Assembly: GCF_000695685.1 (NCBI RefSeq)
Contig: NZ_JFFR01000027.1
Coordinates: 124,001 to 188,000 of the forward strand
Length of the DNA stretch: 64,000 nt
From: Vibrio fortis
GTDB lineage: Bacteria > Pseudomonadota > Gammaproteobacteria > Enterobacterales > Vibrionaceae
Reading direction: 5' to 3'
Shown: in pieces, positions 34,802 to 42,704 of the stretch
How the letters are laid out: each line of letters opens with the position of its first letter
Numbering within the stretch: the stretch's first letter is position 1
Made by a program: the position numbers and the translations under genes
The notes under the pieces: generated by a model
What the model saw: only the letters and a program-made list of their open reading frames with translations
Database searches by the model: none
Told to the model about the DNA's origin: nothing

Positions 34802-34921
34802 AATCGGGCAAGTTGTTTGGAAAGAAGGAATTACAATCTCACGCACGCGCGTCGAGTTCAAGCGATGTCTATGAAATTAAGGATATTTTGCGGAATCTTA
34901 ACGTAACTGAAATAAACAGTG

Positions 34922-34949
34922 ATGAGTGACCGAACAGCTAGTCACTCAT
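34922..34949. terminator. Hairpin between two minus-strand genes
   Basis: ATGAGTGAC pairs with GTCACTCAT, a 9-bp stem with a 10-base loop. It lies just downstream of the 53-residue secreted ORF on the minus strand. The T tract is stronger on the plus strand, so its direction is uncertain. Confidence 0.5.
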
Positions 34950-34957
34950 TTTAACGA

Positions 34958-35119
34958 TTATTCTAAATAGAAGTAACCGTTGTCCTTCTTACAAATCGGG
35001 ATCTCCATGTTACCCACGAAGTCACCATCAACATAGCAAGGGACATACGGCGTCGCTAAGGAAGAAGCGAACGTCATGGCAGGTGCAAGTGCAAAGAGAG
35101 CAATAATTATGTATTTCAT
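34958..35119 (-). CDS. 53-residue secreted Cys-pair peptide
   Basis: A short minus-strand ORF with AAGGAC before the ATG. It encodes a clear signal peptide (MKYIIIALFALAPAMTFASS) and a mature part of about 33 residues with two Cys (PCYVDGDFVGNMEIPICKK), likely joined by a disulfide in the periplasm or outside. No family is recognised. A hairpin follows the stop. Confidence 0.6.
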   Translation of the reverse strand: MKYIIIALFALAPAMTFASSLATPYVPCYVDGDFVGNMEIPICKKDNGYFYLE

Positions 35120-35329
35120 CTTGTGTCCTTAAGTCTGAAGTACAATTTGCGCTGAGGATTAGCCTCTGCATGAGCTTTAAAAATAGTACAAATGATATAA
35201 TTGTCAATTTGTGATATTGCTCGCTCACCATTGCCGAAATTTAGTCTACCTCTTTGTTCTTTTTGAGTTTTCTGACTGTCCAAGAACATATCGATATTCA
35301 TAAAACATCAATATAACTTTGGCTTAGAG

Positions 35330-37741
35330 TTAACCCGTTTTTAATTGTTGTTGATATTTATCGATGAGTCGTTTTGCTTGGTGACTATTAACCGTTAAAC
35401 GGTTGATTATCTTTTGCAACAGCTCTGCTGGGGGCATGTTCTCGTCATTCAAATCAAGTTCAACCTCTTCAATAAGCATTAATATTTCGGACATATCGAA
35501 TCGTAATGAAACCTCTTTAATCGTCTGAATGATGGGGCTAATTTCATCGGGTTGGGAATGCGTAAACACTTCGATCAGTGCATCAATCTGAACGTCAAAT
35601 TCAGCTTTCAGTGATTGCAAATATTCAATCTTCTCTTGATGAGAAAGATGCTCAGGAGACAGCAGATTACTGGTAGAAAGTTCTTCTTCAGTCATCGGCA
35701 GCTTGTCTGTTGGATAGCGTGTTAAACGAGTGACGTTGCAGGGAATTCCCGTGTTACAATCTTGTGTGCGGTTGTCTCGATTATCTTGAAATAGTTGTTC
35801 AAATTGCTCGATTGCGTTTTGCAGGCTGTTTTTTTGGAGAGGTTTAGTCAGTACAAAGTTAGCGCCACACTCAATAAACTCATCATGAGCTTCTTTAAAT
35901 ACATCGGCAGTGCAAGCAAATATGGCCGTCTTTAGTTTCAGCTCTTGCCTAATGTTTCGAATGGCTTCTATACCGCTCATGTGAGGCATATGATTGTCCA
36001 TGATGATTAGGTCATATGATTGCTTCTTGAGCTTGTCTAAGGCTTGAAGCCCATCGTAAGCATTGTCTACCTTGAGGTTGAGCGACTCACAGAACTTCTT
36101 GATCACCATGGCGTTAATTTTATTGTCTTCGACAAGCAATACAGTGAAGTTGCTGAGAGCAATACCGTGTGACTCAACGGTTTTTTGCTCAGTCTGTTGT
36201 TCTAATTGTTTTAGCTCAAATGGAATGCTGACGACAAACTGTGTTCCGACGTTGAGCTGACTCGATACTGAAATGTTTCCACCCATCAACTCGACTAACT
36301 GTTTCACGATAGATAGCCCAAGTCCTGTACCTCCAAATTTACGAGTTGTTGAGAGTTCAGCTTGCTCAAAAGCACTGAAGATTCCTTCTATCTTATCTTC
36401 AGCAATACCAATACCGGTATCTGTAACCCGCATTTGGACCGTGGCTGGTGATGTATCTTGCATATTGAATTCGAGTTCAACTTGTCCTTTTTCGGTAAAT
36501 TTAACCGCATTACCCGCCAAGTTAAACAGTATCTGCCGAGTTCTCGCTTGGTCTCCAACTAATTGGATGTTTTGTGGCACGTTGTTTTTGATGATGAGTT
36601 TAATGCCTTTGTCTTCCGCGAGAGAGGTAAGTGTTTTGTCTAAGTGAACGGTGAGATCGGGAATTGAGAATGGGCTGCTTTCAAGCTCCATTTTGCCTTG
36701 CTCTACTTTAGAGAAGTCGAGAATGTCGTTCAAAATAGTGACCAGGTGTTGACCAGAATCGATGATGACTTGCGCTTGTTTACGCGTGTTTTGTTCTTTC
36801 GAATCTTCACGAATGATTTGCGCGATACCTAATACACCATTCATCGGAGTACGTAACTCATGACTCATGGTTGCGAGGAATAAAGATTTGGCGTTGTTGG
36901 CTTTCTCCGCATTGTCTGCCGCTATTTGATAAGCGACCGCGTTCGCTTTCAGTTCATAATAACGCCATATCGCGATGGTAATGCAAAGTGCGAAGAACAG
37001 TATAACAAGTGCTGTTGTGATGCTGGCAATGAGTCGATTAAGGTAATCTTGTAAGTCGATAAAGCCATGTTCGATCTGGTCGAGATAAGTAATATGTTCT
37101 GGAGATAATGCCTTTGAAATTAACTGCCTATGTTGTTGCTCAATCTCTTTAAAAGTTATGGCAAGCCTTAGTGTTTCCTCGGTTATCAATGGAGAAGTCG
37201 CAGAATCCAATGCTTGTTGGTTTATATAACTAGAATCATCATTAAGAGATTGCTCTAAAGCAGAGATGTTCGAGAGCAAAGTACCGTAGATCTGGTTTTG
37301 TGGCTCGTTCGTTGAGGAGCTGACCAGCAAATCAGTGAGAGATTGAAGGATGAACTGACGCATTACTGTATGGCCCACAATATGGTCGAGGTGGTCTACA
37401 GTTTCCATGGAACGAAAGTAGAAGCTATCCAATAAGGCTTGGGTTTCCAGTTCTTTAAATAAGAATGCGTGTATCTCTGTGTTAGCGTATGTTTGGTGAA
37501 GTTGCTGCAGATCTTTTTCTAACTGCACTAGGCTCGCAGAGATCTCATAAGGATTGGAAATCCCATTTATCATACTGCCAGCGATGGTGTCTCTTTTTTC
37601 TAGTACTTTATGGCCGAGCTCGCGAGTAGCCTCCCCATAATTGATGACTTTTCCGTATTCAGAGTACGCTAAAGTGATGTAACCGATTAGGCCTACAAAC
37701 ATAGACGCAAAAAACAGTGAGAGTAGTTTGAATTTATTCAT
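35330..37741 (-). CDS. Hybrid histidine kinase with degenerate Hpt tail
   Basis: An 803-residue membrane kinase. Span 1 is at about 5-26, a helical periplasmic sensor runs to about 238, and span 2 is at about 240-260. The H box TMSHELRTPMNG has His near 294, and the ATPase G box is GGTGLGLSIVKQ. A receiver domain follows with acceptor Asp near 582 (LIIMDNHMP) and Lys in VLTKPL. Residues about 690-800 look like an Hpt helix bundle, but the HxLKG signature is replaced by QTIKE, so no acceptor His is present. It overlaps the upstream peroxidase-like gene by 8 bp. The signal is therefore probably redox- or peroxide-linked, by context. Confidence 0.88.
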   Translation of the reverse strand: MNKFKLLSLFFASMFVGLIGYITLAYSEYGKVINYGEATRELGHKVLEKRDTIAGSMINGISNPYEISASLVQLEKDLQQLHQTYANTEIHAFLFKELETQALLDSFYFRSMETVDHLDHIVGHTVMRQFILQSLTDLLVSSSTNEPQNQIYGTLLSNISALEQSLNDDSSYINQQALDSATSPLITEETLRLAITFKEIEQQHRQLISKALSPEHITYLDQIEHGFIDLQDYLNRLIASITTALVILFFALCITIAIWRYYELKANAVAYQIAADNAEKANNAKSLFLATMSHELRTPMNGVLGIAQIIREDSKEQNTRKQAQVIIDSGQHLVTILNDILDFSKVEQGKMELESSPFSIPDLTVHLDKTLTSLAEDKGIKLIIKNNVPQNIQLVGDQARTRQILFNLAGNAVKFTEKGQVELEFNMQDTSPATVQMRVTDTGIGIAEDKIEGIFSAFEQAELSTTRKFGGTGLGLSIVKQLVELMGGNISVSSQLNVGTQFVVSIPFELKQLEQQTEQKTVESHGIALSNFTVLLVEDNKINAMVIKKFCESLNLKVDNAYDGLQALDKLKKQSYDLIIMDNHMPHMSGIEAIRNIRQELKLKTAIFACTADVFKEAHDEFIECGANFVLTKPLQKNSLQNAIEQFEQLFQDNRDNRTQDCNTGIPCNVTRLTRYPTDKLPMTEEELSTSNLLSPEHLSHQEKIEYLQSLKAEFDVQIDALIEVFTHSQPDEISPIIQTIKEVSLRFDMSEILMLIEEVELDLNDENMPPAELLQKIINRLTVNSHQAKRLIDKYQQQLKTG

Positions 37742-38831
37742 TTTCGAACACCTCTAAAATGTGAGGGCGTTGTCCGGTTAGGGTTTCTAGGAAGCTTTTT
37801 AATTGCGCTATGGTTTCATCTTCAAATGTTTTTCCAAGTTGACTTTCCCCCATGATTTTAATCGCTTCATCGAGTGAATCGGTTTGACCATCATGGAAGT
37901 ACGGAGCTGTGATAGCGACGTTCCGTAAGCTCGCGACTCGGAATAGGTGCCTATCAATCTCTTTACCAGTAAACATATATCGGCCTTGGTCGTGGCTTCG
38001 CTCTTGCCCAGTTTTGGTCAATCCAAAGTAACCAAATCGCATCACCATTCCGCCGCCGATGTTGGTGCCTTGATGACAACGAATACAGCCCTCATCCTGA
38101 AAGGTCTGCCAACCTTGCTTGGCGTTTTCACCAATCGCATTTTCATCGCCTTTTAGGTATCTGTCGAAAGGGGAGTTAGGCGTTGTGAGGGCGTTCATGA
38201 ACTCAACCAAACTTAATTTGATAGACTGTTCATTGATCTCTAAACCCAGTTCAGAGAACAACAACTCATATTGCTCAGATTGAGACACGTAGTTTGTAAT
38301 GAGAGCCCAGTTAGAGTCCATTTCTGCTGTGTTATGCACTGGACCATCAATTTGAGAGTTCAACGTGTTAACTCGACCATCCCAGAAGAATCGATAGTTG
38401 TAAGCGGTGTTAAACACCGTTAGAGAGTTACGCATCCCAGCCCCGTTTACACCAATTGAAATGGGAATCACCTCGGCACCGTTGGTTTGAAGGTGGTGAC
38501 AACTTTCACAACTGATACTGCGGTTTGAAGATAAGTTGCGATCTTTAAATAGCATCCAACCCACCTTGGCAAGCGGTTGGTTCACGATAAGATTCGTTGG
38601 TATAGGAGTGATTCTATGTTGTGAGAGCGCGTTATTGTGCTCAATATTGGAAGGTGAGTGACCGTCTTTAATTGTCAGTTGAGTTTTTTCTAGATGATGA
38701 TATTCATTGTGCTGATGTCTATCGTGAGAAACCGCGCTCGTGTGGTTAGGTCGAATGAGCGCGTCGTAGACAAGAACGACGACCGACATAGTAACAATAA
38801 CGCCGAGTCCAACGAGATACGGTATTTTCAT
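37734..38831 (-). CDS. Di-heme cytochrome c peroxidase-like protein
   Basis: A 365-residue membrane-anchored (span about 5-22) CcpA/MauG-family protein. Two CxxCH sites are at about residues 108 (CESCHH) and 249 (CIRCHQG). A His-rich stretch of about 10 His at residues 30-70 follows the anchor and could bind metal. Family members either reduce peroxide or oxidise a protein partner. Coupling to the kinase downstream (8-bp overlap) suggests that it supplies the signal sensed by that kinase. Confidence 0.88.
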   Translation of the reverse strand: MKIPYLVGLGVIVTMSVVVLVYDALIRPNHTSAVSHDRHQHNEYHHLEKTQLTIKDGHSPSNIEHNNALSQHRITPIPTNLIVNQPLAKVGWMLFKDRNLSSNRSISCESCHHLQTNGAEVIPISIGVNGAGMRNSLTVFNTAYNYRFFWDGRVNTLNSQIDGPVHNTAEMDSNWALITNYVSQSEQYELLFSELGLEINEQSIKLSLVEFMNALTTPNSPFDRYLKGDENAIGENAKQGWQTFQDEGCIRCHQGTNIGGGMVMRFGYFGLTKTGQERSHDQGRYMFTGKEIDRHLFRVASLRNVAITAPYFHDGQTDSLDEAIKIMGESQLGKTFEDETIAQLKSFLETLTGQRPHILEVFENE

Positions 38832-39051
38832 AACATTAGTTCCATCTAATGAACGATAAATAACACGGCGTAGTTGTTGGGTAAATCAGCTGAGTAAGTG
38901 GTTTCGCATAATTCGCTCGGCTTTCAAATGATCTCATCAAATAATCTCAACGTACAAGCCTTGTTAAACTTTTATAAATTTAGTTTCATATTGTAATGCT
39001 TGCAAGGATGCTCTTCTTTTAATAACTCAGACTGTTTGTGAGACCAAAAAT

Positions 39052-39087
39052 GAAAAACCGCGAGAACAGAGTCCTCACGGTTTTTTG
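39052..39087 (-). terminator. Terminator of minus-strand sulfatase
   Basis: AAAAACCG-GAG and CTC-CGGTTTTTT pair with one mismatch around a 9-base loop and have A and T runs on each side, so it can act in both directions. It sits 27 bp after the sulfatase stop. Confidence 0.8.
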
Positions 39088-39113
39088 TTGTTCACTCTAC
39101 TTGAGAGTAAAGC

Positions 39114-40676
39114 TTATTGTGCTTGCTTCGCCGCAGCTTCAAGCTGTTGTAGTCGACCTTGTAGCGAGTAAGCAGCTTGGTTGAAGTTACCTGGGTTCAA
39201 TACTTGGCTCTGCTGCATTGGGTAATCAGGTAGGGTAGCCATGAACTCTTGAACTTGTCCGCCTACTGGTACGAATAGCCACATGTTGTCTGCCATCCAA
39301 CGTAGGTACATGCCAGACTCGTGAGGTGCTTTTTCGAACGGGTCAGCACGTAGATGTACTACTTGAGGCCAGTTTGGTTGGAAGCGAACCGCATCAACAA
39401 TGTTACCGTCCATTACCGCGAACGAAATCTTAAAGTCGTTCCAACGAACAGCGTTAAGCTCACCGTTTGCAGAGAAGTACAGTAGGCTGTCACGTGGGCC
39501 TTGCTCTTCTTTACCTTCGAAGTAAGGTAGGAAGTTGTAGCCGTCTAAGTGAACGCGCCAGTTCTTACCGTTGTAACGAGCACCGTCGTCAGACGCCAAT
39601 TTCTCTACAACTTTATCATCACCAGCTGCTGCTAGAAGCGTTGGAATCCAGTCTTGGTGTGCCATGATGTCGTTGATCTTAGTACCCGGTTCAATCACAC
39701 CAGGCCAGCGAACAAGTTGTGGTACACGCATACCGCCTTCGTAAGTTGTGCCTTTCTCACCGTGGAAGTAAGTTGCGCCGCCGTCAGGCCAAGATACTGT
39801 CTCTGCACCGTTATCTGTTGAGTAGATAACAATGGTGTTGTCTGCGATTTTCAGTTCGTCCAGCTTGTCTAGAAGCACACCAACGTGGTCATCGTGCTCT
39901 AACATACCGTCAGCGTAGATGCTGATACCTGATTTACCTTGGTACTTCTCTTGTAGACGAGTCCAAACGTGCATACGTGTAGTGTTGTGCCAGATGAAGA
40001 ATGGTTTGTCAGCCTTCACAGCTTTTTCCATAAACGCCAGAGATTCTTCTAGGAACTCTTCATCCGCATGCTCCATACGCTTACGCGTCATTGGGCCTGT
40101 GTCTTCGATCTTACCGTCAGCCGTAGACTTGATAACACCACGAGGGCCGAAGTTCTTACGAAACTCAGGATCTTTAGGGTAGTAGTACGTTTCTGGCTCT
40201 TCTTCTGCATTCAGGTGGTACAAGTTACCGAAGAACTGGTCAAAGCCGTGGTTAGTTGGTAGGTGCTTGTCTTGGTCACCCATGTGGTTCTTACCGAACT
40301 GAGCCGTCATGTAGCCTTGTTCTTTCAGTAAGTCTGCAATCGTTGGAGCCCAGTCTGGAATACCGTGGTCAGAACCTGGCATACCGATAGTAAGCAGCCC
40401 CGTACGGAACGGTTCTTGACCTGTTAAGAATGCAGCACGACCCGCAGTACATGATTGCTGACCGTAGTGGTCAGTAAACAGTGCACCTTCATTAGCGATA
40501 CGGTCAATGTTTGGTGTTTCGTAACCCATCATACCGTTGTTGTATGCACTGATGTTAAACACACCAATGTCATCACCCCAGATCGCAAGAATGTTAGGCT
40601 TTTCTGCAGCGGTCACTGCTGAAGAAGCTGCTAATAAGCCAACACCTAATGCTAGTTTATTAATTTTAGTACCCAT
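39114..40676 (-). CDS. Cys-type sulfatase (paralogue A)
   Basis: A 520-residue secreted sulfatase hydrolysing a sulfate ester. The signal peptide ends near SAVTAAE. The metal-binding Asp pair is in WGDDIG (about 35-36), and the modified residue is Cys76 in SCTAGRAAFLTGQ, converted to formylglycine after translation. Downstream metal ligands lie in YSTDNGAE. Ala instead of Pro in the C-x-A-x-R core is accepted by anaerobic maturases, and one is encoded at 60.5 kb. It is divergent from, and strongly similar to, the sulfatase at 41 kb. The ATG follows CGGAG by 5 bases. The substrate cannot be read. Confidence 0.92.
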   Translation of the reverse strand: MGTKINKLALGVGLLAASSAVTAAEKPNILAIWGDDIGVFNISAYNNGMMGYETPNIDRIANEGALFTDHYGQQSCTAGRAAFLTGQEPFRTGLLTIGMPGSDHGIPDWAPTIADLLKEQGYMTAQFGKNHMGDQDKHLPTNHGFDQFFGNLYHLNAEEEPETYYYPKDPEFRKNFGPRGVIKSTADGKIEDTGPMTRKRMEHADEEFLEESLAFMEKAVKADKPFFIWHNTTRMHVWTRLQEKYQGKSGISIYADGMLEHDDHVGVLLDKLDELKIADNTIVIYSTDNGAETVSWPDGGATYFHGEKGTTYEGGMRVPQLVRWPGVIEPGTKINDIMAHQDWIPTLLAAAGDDKVVEKLASDDGARYNGKNWRVHLDGYNFLPYFEGKEEQGPRDSLLYFSANGELNAVRWNDFKISFAVMDGNIVDAVRFQPNWPQVVHLRADPFEKAPHESGMYLRWMADNMWLFVPVGGQVQEFMATLPDYPMQQSQVLNPGNFNQAAYSLQGRLQQLEAAAKQAQ

Positions 40677-40773
40677 AAGGACTCCGATTTACTTTTAAAA
40701 ATAATGCGTTAAGTCAACACATCGATGAGCAAACATTAATCTCAAAAATCGGTTCTGTCCTTTTATAGTAGTT

Positions 40774-40788
40774 ATAACCATTCGTTAT
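40774..40788. promoter_or_regulatory. LysR-type T-N11-A palindrome between sulfatases
   Basis: ATAAC-CATTC-GTTAT lies in the 344-bp gap between the divergent sulfatase starts (40677-41020), 98 bp from the minus-strand start. It has a T-N11-A core. The same arm sequence and spacing recur at 45084 and 59494. The rest of the gap is AT-rich with no gene seen. Confidence 0.6.
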
Positions 40789-41020
40789 GTGGTTTATTTA
40801 AGTCTATGATTTTAAAAAATTTTACTGTCTTTGTTTTAGGTTGACTTACGCAGGTTGTGTGATCTCTATCATGAAGTAGAACGTATATAGGCGAGTTTTT
40901 TAACGGTGGTATTCGATAAGAAATGACAAATTAATTAATAGCTTACCCAATCTCGCTATTGCTTAAATATTGAACTATATGTTGAAGGGCAGGACGCAAA
41001 CAACTAAAGAAGAGGTTTTT

Positions 41021-42565
41021 ATGACAGCGAAATATGGTGTCAAACGTCGGCTAGCGATATTGGGTTCCGCGTTGCTAGCTGCAACATCAACGATGGCGGC
41101 TGAAAAGCCCAACATCTTAGTCATCTGGGGTGACGATATTGGTCAAGCCAACGTCAGCGCCTACACTTTTGGTCTTATGGGCTATAAAACGCCAAACATA
41201 GACAGTATTGCAAAAGAGGGCATGATGTTTACCGATTATTACGGTGAGCAATCTTGTACCGCAGGTCGCTCTACGTTCATTACGGGCCAAAGTGTTCTTC
41301 GAACCGGTCTGAGTAAAGTAGGCCTACCAGGGGCTGACATCGGCTTGCAAGCTGAAGACGCAACCATTGCAGAGCTGCTAAAACCAATGGGGTATATGAC
41401 AGGTCAGTTTGGTAAAAATCACCTCGGTGATAAAGACGAATTCCTTCCAACAGCACACGGGTTTGACGAATTTTTTGGCAACCTTTACCACCTGAATGCT
41501 GAAGAAGAGCCAGAGAATGTAGATTACCCTAAAGATCCTGAGTTCCGTAAGAAATTCGGCCCTCGTGGTGTCATCAAATCTTTTGCAGATGGGAAAATTG
41601 AGGATACCGGTCCGTTGACGCGTAAGCGTATGGAAACCGTTGATGAAGAAACGTTAGACGCGGCACTAGACTTTATGGATCGCGCTGTTAAGGCAGAAAA
41701 ACCTTTCTTCGTTTGGTGGAATGCAACGCGCATGCACTTTAGAACGCATGTCAAAGAGCAGCAGCTCGGAGAGACTGGCATCAGTTTCTACGCGGATGCG
41801 ATGGTAGAGCATGATAACCACGTCGGTGTTCTACTCAAGAAAGTGGACGATCTTGGAATCAAAGACAACACGATTGTTTTCTATTCCACGGATAATGGTC
41901 CTCACATGAATACTTGGCCTGATGCAGGTTTAACACCGTTCCGAAGTGAGAAGAATACGAACTGGGAAGGCGCATACCGTGTACCAGCAATGGTTCGTTG
42001 GCCGGGCAAAATTGAAGCGGGTAGCGTATCGAATGAAATCATGCACCACATGGACTGGATGCCAACGTTCTTAGCAGCTGCAGGTGATGACCAAATCAAA
42101 GACAAGCTTTTGAAGGGGCATACTGCAGGCGACAAAACGTTTAAAGTTCACCTTGATGGTTACAACTTCCTACCGTATTTAACGGGTGAAGAGGACAAAG
42201 GTCGTCGTGCTGAGATTTTCTACTTCACTGATGATGGTGACCTAGCAGCACTTCGCTACAATAACTGGAAAGCTGTGTTCATGGAGCAACGTGCAACCGG
42301 TACGCTACAAATCTGGGCGGAACCGTTTGTACCATTACGTGTGCCTAAGTTGTTTAACTTAAGAATGGACCCGTACGAGACGGCAGATAGAACGTCGAAC
42401 TCGTATTATGATTGGTTGATTGACCACGCGTATATGTTCGTTCCAGCTCAGGCGTACGTGGGTAAATTCCTCGAAACATTTAAGGAATATCCACCAAGAC
42501 AAAAAGCGGCGAGTTTCAGCTTGGATCAGGTAATGGAAAAGCTCCAAGATACTCCAGCTAAATAA
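41021..42565 (+). CDS. Cys-type sulfatase (paralogue B)
   Basis: A 514-residue secreted sulfatase. The ATG at 41021 follows AGAAGAGG; a farther in-frame ATG lacks such a site. The signal peptide ends near TMAAE. Motifs parallel paralogue A: WGDDIGQANVSAY, modified Cys79 in SCTAGRSTFITGQ, and YSTDNGPHMNTWPD. The long block GFDEFFGNLYHLNAEEEPE is nearly identical between the two, showing a fairly recent duplication or shared specificity. A terminator follows, then an octaheme cytochrome gene on the same strand. Confidence 0.92.
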   Translation: MTAKYGVKRRLAILGSALLAATSTMAAEKPNILVIWGDDIGQANVSAYTFGLMGYKTPNIDSIAKEGMMFTDYYGEQSCTAGRSTFITGQSVLRTGLSKVGLPGADIGLQAEDATIAELLKPMGYMTGQFGKNHLGDKDEFLPTAHGFDEFFGNLYHLNAEEEPENVDYPKDPEFRKKFGPRGVIKSFADGKIEDTGPLTRKRMETVDEETLDAALDFMDRAVKAEKPFFVWWNATRMHFRTHVKEQQLGETGISFYADAMVEHDNHVGVLLKKVDDLGIKDNTIVFYSTDNGPHMNTWPDAGLTPFRSEKNTNWEGAYRVPAMVRWPGKIEAGSVSNEIMHHMDWMPTFLAAAGDDQIKDKLLKGHTAGDKTFKVHLDGYNFLPYLTGEEDKGRRAEIFYFTDDGDLAALRYNNWKAVFMEQRATGTLQIWAEPFVPLRVPKLFNLRMDPYETADRTSNSYYDWLIDHAYMFVPAQAYVGKFLETFKEYPPRQKAASFSLDQVMEKLQDTPAK

Positions 42566-42575
42566 CATCTCACTT

Positions 42576-42606
42576 AAAGAGGCTCAGATGAGCCTCTTTT
42601 CTTTTT
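42576..42606 (+). terminator. Terminator after sulfatase B
   Basis: AAAGAGGCTCA and TGAGCCTCTTT form a perfect 11-bp stem followed by a T-rich tract (TCTTTTTATTTT). Confidence 0.88.
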
Positions 42607-42704
42607 ATTTTCTGCTTAATTCCTCATTAATTCTTTGTATAAAAAGGGAAATTTCACCTATGTTTGTATAAGCATGGATGTATTTCAACGTAACAAGGAA
42701 GGTT

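Noticed and set aside
38860..38874. ATAAC-ACGGC-GTAGT upstream of the peroxidase-like gene
   Set aside because: Only one arm matches the sulfatase-island palindrome and the T-N11-A core is broken, so it was not counted as a site.
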